Assembly: GCA_949128115.1 (NCBI GenBank)
Contig: OX421963.1
Location: 85,383,602-85,447,601, forward strand
Direction of reading: 5' to 3'
DNA: 64,000 bases
From: Anaspis maculata
Taxonomy: Eukaryota > Arthropoda > Insecta > Coleoptera > Scraptiidae
Shown here: piece by piece, positions 52,401-59,400 of the stretch
Layout of the letters: each line of letters begins with the position of its first letter
Numbering within the stretch: position 1 is the first letter of the stretch
Made by a program: the position numbers and the translations under genes
Notes under the pieces: generated by a model
Seen by the model: the letters and a program-made list of their open reading frames with translations, nothing else
Databases searched by the model: none
What the model was told of the DNA's origin: nothing

Positions 52401-53358
52401 TTCGGCAAGTTTTCAATTTGAGAAAATTTTCTCGGCTTATGTGACCAAGGCGCTGATGCCATAACTCATACTGTTTTGTATCATTCACGCAATTCATCAG
52501 GTACGGGTGTCTTTTAAATGTGACCCCAATTAAGCCTTGCATCGGCTCACCTGATACAATTATTTGGTCCTTGTTCTGGAGCTTGACACCTGTAGGATCA
52601 AATATAATTGTCAGGCCGCTTTCCTGAAGTCGGCGGACAGACAATAAATTATGCGGTACTTCCCTTGAATAAAGGACGTTCTCGAGGCGTCCAGTGAGTC
52701 CCTGGTCGGTGGTCACTTCGATCATTCCTTTCATTGTTGCGAGAATGGAAGATCCAGTCTTGGCAACCGAGAGTCGTAAGGGTGGTTTCAGCTCTTCGCA
52801 GGTAGTAAAAACATCTGGACAATTCACGATGTGTTCACTAGCGCCGGAATCCAGGAAGAATCGAATTTCATCATTCGTTCCACTTGTCGTCGTGCAGGTA
52901 TCGGCTTCTCCCAGCATAAAAACAAAACTGCCGCTGTTTTCGTGTGTAGTGGGCGGTTCGTTTGCTGTTTTTAAGGTTTGCAGGGTTCTGGTCCGTTGTG
53001 ACTGATTTGCCATTATTCGTTTCAAATGGTAACAGTCGCGCTTGAAATGGCCGATTTTGCCACAATGATGACAGGTTTTCGTGAACCGCTCGTTGCGTTT
53101 TATATTTCGGCGTTGGAAGTGATTAGCGTTGAAATTGCGGCGATTGGCATTTCGACGCTTCGGAGCCTTTTGTTTATTCAAGTGTGATGTGTGCGAATGG
53201 TAGCAAGGAGTCGAACAAGTACTCAATGATAGCGTTGCGGGCAGCCGAATTTTTCTTTCGCCAATCAGCATTTGGCGTTGCCGGAATTTCGTTGTCCACG
53301 ACGTGGAGTATCTCCAGTTCGGCCAGGAGTGCCTTGACACGAAATTTCCATATCGCAT
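49423..53358 (-). CDS. Copia-type nucleocapsid-protease-integrase-RT-RNase H polyprotein (Gag N-terminus lost)
   Basis: The frame is 1,311 codons. The first 55 or so are an out-of-frame reading of Gag, and real polyprotein starts near residue 55. It then shows a CCHC zinc knuckle (C96, C99, H104, C109), an aspartic protease (DSGA at 170-173), the integrase HHCC finger (H301, H306, C337, C340) and its D369, D432, E468 triad with 35 residues between the last two. A linker at about 630-695 has four degenerate repeats around GRDTRKK and RSAS. Reverse transcriptase follows (D899 in MDVKTAFLNG), then RNase H (D1149, E1191, D1227) and a normal C-terminus. The RT catalytic box YVDD reads DVDD at 984-987 through a TAT-to-GAT change. 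The frame is otherwise open and cut off from the Gag start by a deletion. It would copy element RNA and integrate the DNA; activity of this copy is doubtful. Confidence 0.93.
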   Translation of the reverse strand: MRYGNFVSRHSWPNWRYSTSWTTKFRQRQMLIGERKIRLPATLSLSTCSTPCYHSHTSHLNKQKAPKRRNANRRNFNANHFQRRNIKRNERFTKTCHHCGKIGHFKRDCYHLKRIMANQSQRTRTLQTLKTANEPPTTHENSGSFVFMLGEADTCTTTSGTNDEIRFFLDSGASEHIVNCPDVFTTCEELKPPLRLSVAKTGSSILATMKGMIEVTTDQGLTGRLENVLYSREVPHNLLSVRRLQESGLTIIFDPTGVKLQNKDQIIVSGEPMQGLIGVTFKRHPYLMNCVNDTKQYELWHQRLGHISRENFLKLKTCRMIEDVEVIENLRPSDGICEACVYGKQARLPFAKAKLKDHITRPLFIIHTDVCGKIKPPTLNNKNYFVSFIDAFTHYTVIYLITYKSDVLNVFKDFVAKCEAHFNLKIANFYCDNGGEYLSNEYKDFCAQKGITYHLTVSYTPAQNGVSERMNRTITEKARAMVIAAKLPKTFWGEACLTAVYLINRSPTKALKTHQTPYELWHGKKPALKYLKVFGSTAFVHSKTRTDKFDPKSFRGILVGYEANGYKVWVAEKDEFIIARDVIVDERNYRDTRPPFTFPEVNDPINTKTDEELVMPHPLPDARPLQPHMRSDAEDGPEGRDARKKTRSASDEKPKGRDTQKKMRSASGGIQEGRDTRARSRSASDEKAGRDTRKMEAMQEILGRKSGLMKTDKKEISSESETSESEKSNAPSQKKSLNLPESNNPATRKSERLSKRPKRTYSDDPYRDMNIFSTYLMCASTLLMVKIPDSYAEIKGMDDRLKWEQAIKDELKSLKTNQTWVLVPRPPNKNVVGCRWVFAVKNDEHGNTVRYKARLVEKGFSQRFLVDYDETFAPVARISTFRLLLAFANQFELLVHHMDVKTAFLNGILKEEIFMEVPEGVKAQTGQVCKLNKSLYGLKQSARCWFERFDQIMKQRNFKNSEVDRCFYFLDNGHIDNNIWLLLDVDDLLIFTRRASTMTNFKAYLMKNFDMVDLKDIKLFLGIKIERTENQVSIDQISYLKSVLNKFNMSDCKSVQTPLPLKLDYVELNFDVYYDAPCKNLIGCLMYAVLCTRPDISAALNILSRYQTKNNVELWRCLKRILRYIKGSLTLKLTYVRSDYSRIITGFVDADWGSDEMTRRSTTGYLFQFFNNCTVTWSTKRQTTVATSSTEAEYMALYEGVREALWLRSILRSMNWHLTNPILIYEDNQSCLAIATNPTNHKRTKHIDIKYHFTREQIEKQIIMLEYISTEQQLADVFTKMLAPVKFLPIRAKLGLRSAEAQSGRHQHPLV
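51274..51471 (-). repeat. Tandem coding repeats in the integrase-RT linker
   Basis: Four imperfect units of about 17 residues follow each other (residues about 630-695), each with an RSxxxxx-GRD-(A/T)(R/Q)(K/R) pattern. The region is rich in charged residues and serine, with no predicted fold. Copia linkers are variable, so expansion here is probably tolerated. Confidence 0.75.
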
Positions 53359-53407
53359 ACTTCTCGCCAGTGAACGGTTTGATGTTACGTTTCTGACCTT
53401 TGTCCAT
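53174..53407 (-). pseudogene. Gag N-terminal fragment of the copia-type element
   Basis: This is a 77-codon frame starting at the ATG at 53407-53405, about 150 bp after the primer site. It begins MDKGQKRNIKPFTGEKYAIW, the usual start of copia Gag, and continues through an IIEYLFDSLLPFAH block before a stop. The frame then ends and Pol continues in the +1 frame. In copia about 150 residues separate this block from the zinc knuckle, and here only about 40 codons remain, so roughly 100-120 residues of capsid appear to be missing (family length from general knowledge). The same frame is open upstream to 53479, but the ATG at 53407 fits the family best. Confidence 0.85.
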
Positions 53408-53560
53408 TTTGCACGGATTGCGGATTGCGATGAGAGTGTCTTTCCACTTGGCAGGAACGCAGGAGCAGTGTCTTTTCACTTTTGCGGATTACGGATCACA
53501 GTTTTTCTTTTGCACTTTTAATGATGGGCACACACTACTTATTCGCACAATTGTCTACCT

Positions 53561-53572
53561 GGGCCCATAACC
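53561..53572 (-). promoter_or_regulatory. Primer binding site matching the initiator tRNA-Met anticodon arm
   Basis: The element strand reads GGTTATGGGCCC directly after the 5' LTR. It is complementary to the anticodon loop and stem of eukaryotic initiator tRNA-Met (gggcccataacc on the plus strand). Drosophila copia uses an internal site of this tRNA, primed by its 5' half, and this element appears to share the mechanism. Confidence 0.9.
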
Positions 53573-53909
53573 TATTAGCAGAGTGGTGTAATTGAGCAAT
53601 AATTACTAACAGTAATGATCAACTCTTTTATTTATCAAACGTCTCTACTGGCCGACAGTGGCACTAGAAGTGTGTTACATATTTATTCTAAGCAAGGCGT
53701 TCAGCATAGCTCGCGCGCCTCGAAGAGGGAGAGGAACGACATACTTAAATAGGGGTGTCACGGATTAACTTTTATGATGTCTGCATTCTCACGTGTCTCG
53801 AACCCACAAATACACTTTTAGAAAAATATAGGTTCGCAGACCTAATAAGCTAGCATGTGGATACATTTTTGATTCACTTTTTAACAATTTATTTCATAGA
53901 ATTCCAACA
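53573..53909 (-). repeat. 5' LTR of the copia-type element (337 bp)
   Basis: This repeat is identical to 48883-49219 except at three positions. It should carry the promoter. The U5 end on the plus strand starts tattagcagagtgg, and the primer site touches it with no spacer. Confidence 0.96.
53744..53751 (-). promoter_or_regulatory. TATA-like box in the 5' LTR
   Basis: The element strand reads TATTTAAG about 160 bp into the LTR, upstream of the AATAAA at 53627-53632. This order of TATA box then poly(A) signal is the normal U3-R layout. The transcription start cannot be fixed from sequence. Confidence 0.4.
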
Positions 53910-53914
53910 GAAAT
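53910..53914. repeat. Target-site duplication GAAAT, right copy
   Basis: This is the partner of 48878-48882. It continues directly into satellite sequence (gaaatgtgatttc). Confidence 0.95.
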
Positions 53915-54091
53915 GTGATTTCTTTGTGAGATTGAATGAAGTGTTCGAAGAAGAGTTGGAAAACAAGCATGTCAAACAACTTTATCCCACATTCTATCAT
54001 CAGAATTTGTGAGGATGCTATATACGCCTTGAGATGATGCCTTATTGTAGTTTTTTTGTGCTAAACAAGCTTATCAAGCGACTCCAAATCA
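53910..54091. repeat. Terminal part-monomer of the satellite array
   Basis: The satellite resumes after the retrotransposon with subunit B and most of C, in diverged form (tatcccac, ctatcatcagaattt, gctatatacg, gtgctaaacaag). Similarity stops at ccaaatca near 54091, inside subunit C. The array therefore ends within a monomer, next to a host gene. Confidence 0.93.
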
Positions 54092-54102
54092 AGTGCTTTC
54101 AG

Positions 54103-54587
54103 CGGTATGAATACAAGACACGGCTCGATGGCGTGCAATTCGTGCTGCCGGTGGCAATAAACGTGAACAAATTCTTTTTCCTGTGGCAATACGTACTGCT
54201 TCACAACGAGCTCAAGAAAAAGTTCCGGGCACTTTGTACCAAACTGGAGCGAAGCCAGGATCGTGGCGGCTGTTTCAAAGTTTCGAAACAGCTTCAAGTT
54301 TCGAAACACGAAGACGTTTTGAGCGCCACTCAATATTTGTACCACGGTCTTTGGAATATGAGCAAATCTTTCGATATATTCTCGCCAGTGATTCTTTTGG
54401 AAATTTCGACTATTACCCTCTGTCTTATCATAAATTGCCATTCATTCATGTTGAGGTTCATTACGGCCGGTGGATCAGCACCGAACAAGTTGGAATACAA
54501 AATTATTATGATGGATCTACCTCCTTTATTTGCGAAATAACTAAGCTTTTACTGATGGTTTATGCTTGCGTCAGAACTAAAAAAGAG
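54103..54587 (+). CDS. Gustatory receptor (7tm_7 family), exon with TM4-TM6, frameshifted
   Basis: This is the first visible exon of an insect gustatory-receptor gene, which would encode a seven-helix membrane ligand-gated channel. A TTTCAG acceptor ends at 54102 and a GAG|GTGAGA donor follows 54587. The first part (YEYKTRLDGVQFVL, then FLWQYVLLHNELKKKF) fits TM4 and the following cytoplasmic loop, and VILLEISTITLCLIINC fits TM5. The end (SFICEITKLLLMVYACVRT, then KKE) fits TM6 and the conserved C-x-x-T-x-x-E block. The two halves lie in different frames, and the exon is 485 nt although its ends are both phase 0. A one-base loss or two-base gain therefore lies near 54450-54510. This means a pseudogene or a sequence error. 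Upstream exons (TM1-3) are absent; satellite begins 11 bp before the exon. Confidence 0.8.
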
Positions 54588-54639
54588 GTGAGATTTTTTG
54601 CGAAAGCTTTTTTTATAACTGATAGCTATGAATTTGTAG

Positions 54640-54696
54640 GCTTCGAAAGTTTCTATCATGCTTCATAAAGTTGGAGCAAACTTCGACGTTTCAAAG
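54640..54696 (+). CDS. Gustatory receptor, 19-codon exon (pre-TM7 loop)
   Basis: This short exon lies between a TTTGTAG acceptor and an AAG|GTTGAG donor. It reads ASKVSIMLHKVGANFDVSK, and with the preceding KKE it gives the family's EA/S...LLH loop that leads into TM7. The intron before it is 52 bp, a common insect length, and both flanking introns are phase 0. It is too short to stand alone; the support comes from its fit between the two larger exons. Confidence 0.72.
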
Positions 54697-54830
54697 GTTG
54701 AGTTGTGGAATAGTTCTTCCGAAATTTGAAATTTGATGCGTATTTTTTTGGCGCAAACAAAATTTGAATGAATTCAACAGTTGAATGAAATTCTGCGAGT
54801 GAATTGTCAATATAGCAACAAAGTTTCCAG

Positions 54831-54920
54831 GTCAATAACTTCTCCTTACAACTCATCCATGAACAAGTGTCATTCACAGCCTGTGGATTTTTTGGTGTCA
54901 ACGAAGAGCTTCTACATTTG
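54831..54920 (+). CDS. Gustatory receptor, 30-codon exon (TM7 start)
   Basis: A TTTCCAG acceptor precedes 54831 and a TTG|GTGAGC donor follows 54920. The exon reads VNNFSLQLIHEQ, then VSFTACGFFGVNEELLHL. The F-S-L-Q-L-x-H and F-T-A-x-G-F-F patterns are hallmarks of the insect gustatory-receptor C-terminus. Phase-0 introns at both ends match the ancestral intron positions known for this family. Confidence 0.87.
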
Positions 54921-54987
54921 GTGAGCAGTTTATGACTGATTCAACAAAAAAAAACTTGAAATTTACACTTTTCATTCACTTTTTCAG

Positions 54988-55056
54988 ATATTTGGCGTTG
55001 TATGCTCTTACCTTGTGATCATTTTACAATTCGAAATCTCTCTATTCGATAAATAA
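54988..55056 (+). CDS. Gustatory receptor, last exon with the TYhhhhhQF motif
   Basis: After a TTTTTCAG acceptor the exon reads IFGVVCSYLVIILQFEISLF, DK and a TAA stop. SYLVIILQF is the signature TYhhhhhQF motif that closes TM7 in gustatory receptors, and it is intact here. The gene ends convergent with the glutamine-rich gene, with about 430 bp between their stop codons. Confidence 0.9.
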   Translation: MFGVVCSYLVIILQFEISLFDK

Positions 55057-55057
55057 A
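55052..55057 (+). terminator. Candidate polyadenylation signal overlapping the receptor stop codon
   Basis: AATAAA overlaps the TAA stop. If used, the 3' untranslated region would be very short. A further candidate (aaaataaa) lies near 55118. Confidence 0.4.
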
Positions 55058-55489
55058 ATTGTTATTCCTCAATCAAACAGGAAGTATGAATGAACATACA
55101 TTATTTCTTTATTTAAAATAAATTTTGTATTTATAATACGTGTTGTCAAACTTTTTGTACAGCACAAGTTCATATCTATCACAATCGAGATGCCAAACTT
55201 TATTAATATTTGCTCTCTATTTACAAAAAAAAAAAATACTATCGCTAAGTAATACAGTAGGCGTGTGATTACAGTAGTATGTAGGTAGGTAGTTTATAAA
55301 AACAATATTAAGAGAAGTGTAGTAGTAAAGTAAGAGAGATGTAATCTAACAAAAAAGCGCTACTTTTCGGCCAAAAAATCCTATAATTCCAAGAAAAAAC
55401 AAAAAGATATTTACACCATATTCAATATAAAATTAAATGGGAATGGGAAAGGACTGGGATTTTTTTTTATTTGTTTGCTAGGAGACAAA
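55057..55489. other. Intergenic or 3' UTR space between convergent genes
   Basis: This is AT-rich sequence with A/T runs and a few gtagtag-type short repeats near 55255-55335. I see no open frame or RNA gene. It probably holds the 3' untranslated regions of both convergent genes. Confidence 0.55.
55199..55204 (-). terminator. Candidate polyadenylation signal of the glutamine-rich gene
   Basis: The minus strand reads AATAAAG about 290 bp after the stop codon at 55490. Another AATAAA lies near 55110. Which is used cannot be told from sequence. Confidence 0.35.
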
Positions 55490-55581
55490 TCAGCAAGCGC
55501 AATCGCAGGAGCAACGCTTGACTCTCTTCTGGGTCTGGGGCACGAGGGCGTCCACGGAACGCACGGATCTTGGCTGGACAT
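55490..55581 (-). CDS. Glutamine-rich protein gene, last exon with Cys-rich tail
   Basis: A good acceptor (TTTTATTTTCAG) precedes 55581. Joining the single T left by the upstream exon gives a Y codon, and the frame then reads VQPRSVRSVDALVPQTQ, KRVKR, CSCDCAC and TGA. The basic KRVKR stretch followed by C-S-C-D-C-A-C is a striking ending that could bind metal, form disulphides or be cleaved after the dibasic site; these are guesses. The alternative frame beginning with the ATG at 55581 lacks this coherent ending. The exon is separated from the rest by a 6,256-bp intron. Confidence 0.72.
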
Positions 55582-55949
55582 CTGAAAATAAAAGTAAAAT
55601 TTAGTCAACTGAAATACGTTTATTGTTTTGAAAATAGGAAAAACACTCAGGATATCTCAAAAATGGTGCACAAAAACAGTGAATTTATTTTATAGCTGTG
55701 ATCGAAGGTGAATCTGAGTATAGTAGACTTCTGGTATCAGATTTATAAGAAAAAAAAATCAATCATTGGATGTATTAGCAAGGAATATTCTTCTTATATT
55801 TGTTAGATATTAGGGAAATATTACAATGTGGGTTAGGTATTAGGCATGTCGGATTAATAAAATCCTCATATTTTATATTTGCAAATCAATATAGCTTTCT
55901 CAATCAGCCCTGAATATCAAAGTTATGATATGTGGAGACAAACATACAT

Positions 55950-56230
55950 TTCACATTGCGTATTGAATATTAGTTGACCGGATATTTGCAAAGAAATGTG
56001 CAATTTCAAATATGTGCACTGAATACTTTCATAATGTTTGCAAGCGAACGTGACTTTGTGAATGTGCATTGAATATTTAATTTGTATGTGAGAACAAATA
56101 TGCTATTAACAGTGCATTGTGAATATTAACCTAATATTTGCAATCAAATATTTCTTTTTGAATATACATAAAATATTTGTTCCAAATGCATGAATAGAAG
56201 AGACTTGCAGATTTGAAAGTGCGCGAATAT
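55950..56230. repeat. Degenerate short tandem repeats, about 57 bp
   Basis: About four or five loose units share a gtgcattgaatattt...ttgcaa.caaat pattern (around 55958, 56015, 56065 and 56121). Similarity is weak and the period uneven. Confidence 0.4.
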
Positions 56231-56479
56231 TTATTTGAGAATCGCAAAAACCTTGTATGTTTTGAGTGGTCGAAGTTGAATATTCATCAGATACCGATAC
56301 CGATGTAGTCGAAATCTAAAAATTTTGCACTCATTTATTCAACACCCTCCAGAAATCGATCATTATGAGATATTCTATGTTTTGCAAAAATAGGAACTGA
56401 AAGATTGAGCTATCGAGCAATTTTATTAGAATGTGAAAAGTTCATAGCAAATCAAAGTTATCACAATTTGGGAAAGGGC

Positions 56480-59400
56480 AAAATTTGATGACACTTTGGG
56501 TCTTGGCAATTTTATGTTAAAAAATGGTATCAATAAAAATAACTTCATCATCAATATTATTGAAATAAATTCTAAACCAACTGAAATTGATTAAAAACAA
56601 CTTGGAATTAATCTGAGATGAATTAGAATGAAACTTGAATGCATTCAAATAAATCCAGAATAAAGCAGGATAAATCAAGAACACATTGATATAAATTCAG
56701 AATAAATTTGAATAAACTAAAATAAGTTTGGAATTGAATAGAATAAATTCGAAAAGGATTGGAATGACTTTTAATACACTGAAATGAATTTCTATAAATT
56801 CAGGGCGATGTTGAAGCATCAAGCAAAAACCTCATAATCTCCGAAAATGGAGATTGGTAGCTGAAGGATTTTGATTTGGAAAAAGGCAGAATTTTGTGAG
56901 GTGAAACTTTGACCTAAGAGTAGTTCATGTTAAAATTGAAATCAAAAAATTAATATCGATATCATTTTTGTGATAGATTCAGAACAAACTGCAATTTCAG
57001 AGAAAAACTGGAATAAATCTAAGGTGAATTCGAATAAATTTTCAATAAATCCAAATAAGTCGCGATCACCTTGTAAAAACACTATGCTAATACCTTGTTT
57101 TGCAAAAATATTACCTTAATTTGGAAAGAGAAACATTTTGGGAGGTGTGACTTTGACTATGGATCAGTTTATGTCAACGGATCGATGAAAATATCATTAT
57201 AATTGATATAACTGAAATGAAATCAGAAGAAATTTAAATAATTTTGGAATACGTGAATCCAAACAAAATTTTATTTTGGAAAAAAACAAAATTTTGGAGG
57301 GTGACACTTTGACTTTAGAGCAGTTCATGTCAAAAACGAAATCAATTGATCAATTATCAATATTTTAATTGGAATAGATTGAGAACAAACTGAAATAGAT
57401 TTAAAATGAACTGGAATACATTTGAGATTATTTGGAATAAATTTTGAAGAACGGATGAAAAAAAATCTGGAAGAACTTGAAATAAATTTTGAATCATTTC
57501 GAATAAGTTGATAACCCTCTGTATAAACCATGTGCTAATATCTGGTTATGCAAAAATCCAGGCTGAAAGTTGAAAGATTGAGCTATCAAACAGCTTCAAC
57601 GCAATTTGAATGAGTGACAAATTAAATTATCAAAAAAAAGTTGGGAATTGTGAATTTGACTATTGAGCAGTTTACGTCAATGGATCAATGAAAATATTAT
57701 TATAGTTATTATCAAATCAATAAATTGGAACTGAAATGATTTTTGAATAAATCCAAACAAATTCAGAATGAATTGAAAGAAATTTAGAATAAATTGCAAT
57801 AAATTCAGAATAAAGTAGAAATAAAAATGAGCACTTTGTGGAAACATTTTTCGAATACCTTATGTTTTGCGGAAGTAGGGACTAGAAGCTAAGAGGATTG
57901 AACTATTAAGCAATTCCAACCAAATTTAAAACGTATGTATCAAATGAATGATTTCAGATTGAATTAAAAAATGTCTGAGAAGTTGAAATTAATTCAGATG
58001 ACATTGGAATCAATTTTGTATAATTTCTATTGAAACAATCACCCTGTAGAAACAGTATGCTAATACCTTGTTTCTCAATAGAAGAAACTGGTAGTTGAAG
58101 GACTGAGCTATCGAGTAGTTTTAACAGAATTTGAAGCGTATGTAGCAAATTGAAGTTATTCCAATTTGGAAAGACGCAAAATTTTGGGAGATAATACTTT
58201 GACTATTGAGTAGTTGATGCTAAAAATGAGATTAATAAGAATATCATAATAATTGTTATTGGAATGAAATCAAAAGAAACTGAGATACATTTTGAATAAA
58301 TTCAAACAAGTTAAGAATAAATTGAAATAAAGTCGGAATGAGTTACAGCAAATTCAGAATAAATTGAAATAAAAATAAACTCTCTGTTGAAACATTTTCC
58401 GAATACCTTATGTTTTGCAGAAAAAAAAGAGTAGCTGGAGGATTGAGCTTTCGAACAGTTTCAACCGAGATCGAAACTTATGTATTGAACAAAGTTATCT
58501 GCCTTTGGAAAAAAGCTGAATTTTGAAGGGTGACACTTCGGCTTCAGAGCAGTTCATGTCAAAAACTAAATCAATAAATTTGTTATCATTATTATCATTG
58601 GAATATATTCAGAACAAACTGGAATAAATTTGGAATGAATTGGAATAAATTCGAGGGTAGACTGGAATAAATTTTGAATAAATTTAGAATGAAAGCAAGA
58701 AAGGTCTGGAAGAAATTGAAATGAATATAAATGGCACTGAAATAAATTTTGAATAATTTCTTGTAAGTCAATCACCCGGTAGAAACAGTATGCTAATACT
58801 TTGTTTCTCAACTAAAAAAACAAAACTGGTAGTTGAAGAACTGAGCTATCGAGTAGTTTTAACAGAATTTGAAGCGTATGTAGCAAATTAAAGTTATCTC
58901 AATTTGGAAAAAGGCAAAACTTTGGGAAGTGAAATTTTGACTATTAGGCCAGTCAAATTAGAACAAAATTTTCCGTTTGAGGGAAAAAACTGTTGGAGTT
59001 TTGGAAATTTGACAGTAATGTCCGGTAAGGTGTACTGTTAAACATACTAAAAGTCCCCAACTCTACCTATTGAGCTCGAGCCGCCATCTTGGAAAAATGG
59101 TCCTTCGATCCAATTTTCTGCTCATATTCCGCTAATCATCAGAGATATTCAATAAGGTTTCATAGAAAATCAAGGCTATAAAATTGCCTACAAAAATTGT
59201 TTCATACCGATTTTTTTCTCGTATATGTTGATAATAATAAAATTAGTTTAACAAAAAAAAATCAAAAAATTAGCGATTTTTTGCCTATGGCTAAAGATAT
59301 TGTCTTCAAAATTTGTGAAGATGTTGGCAGTCCACATCAAAGCTAAACGTGACAGTTGAGATAGAAAAAAAAATTGCGAAAATATTTTTTTGTTTTTTTT

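Larger units (their letters stand above)
48883..53909 (-). mobile_element. Ty1/copia-type LTR retrotransposon, 5,027 bp, recently inserted, Gag-defective
   Basis: Two 337-bp direct repeats bound the element and GAAAT target duplications flank it. Read on the minus strand the order is 5' LTR (53573-53909), initiator-tRNA-type primer site, leader, start of Gag, zinc knuckle, protease, integrase, reverse transcriptase, RNase H, polypurine tract, 3' LTR (48883-49219). Integrase before reverse transcriptase defines the copia superfamily, and the protein and primer site closely resemble Drosophila copia. The LTRs differ at only three positions (48886/53576, 48974/53664, 49083/53773), so insertion is recent. 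The capsid part of Gag is deleted and the frame shifted, so this copy would need help from an intact relative. The stretch 49230-49422 between Pol and the polypurine tract is non-coding. Confidence 0.97.

Noticed and set aside
50799..53005. Plus-strand open frames opposite the retrotransposon polyprotein
   Set aside because: They lie antisense to a well-supported Pol frame and show no domains.
53174..53358. Programmed +1 frameshift joining Gag and Pol
   Set aside because: Copia makes Gag and Pol in one frame, and here a large part of capsid is missing at the frame change, so a deletion explains it better.
54456..54478. A 23-bp GT-AG intron that would repair the receptor frame
   Set aside because: It is far below the usual minimum intron length in insects. 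A small indel is likelier.
54061..54901. Minus-strand frames of 126 and 81 codons over the receptor locus
   Set aside because: They oppose exons supported by splice sites and family motifs, and one starts within satellite.
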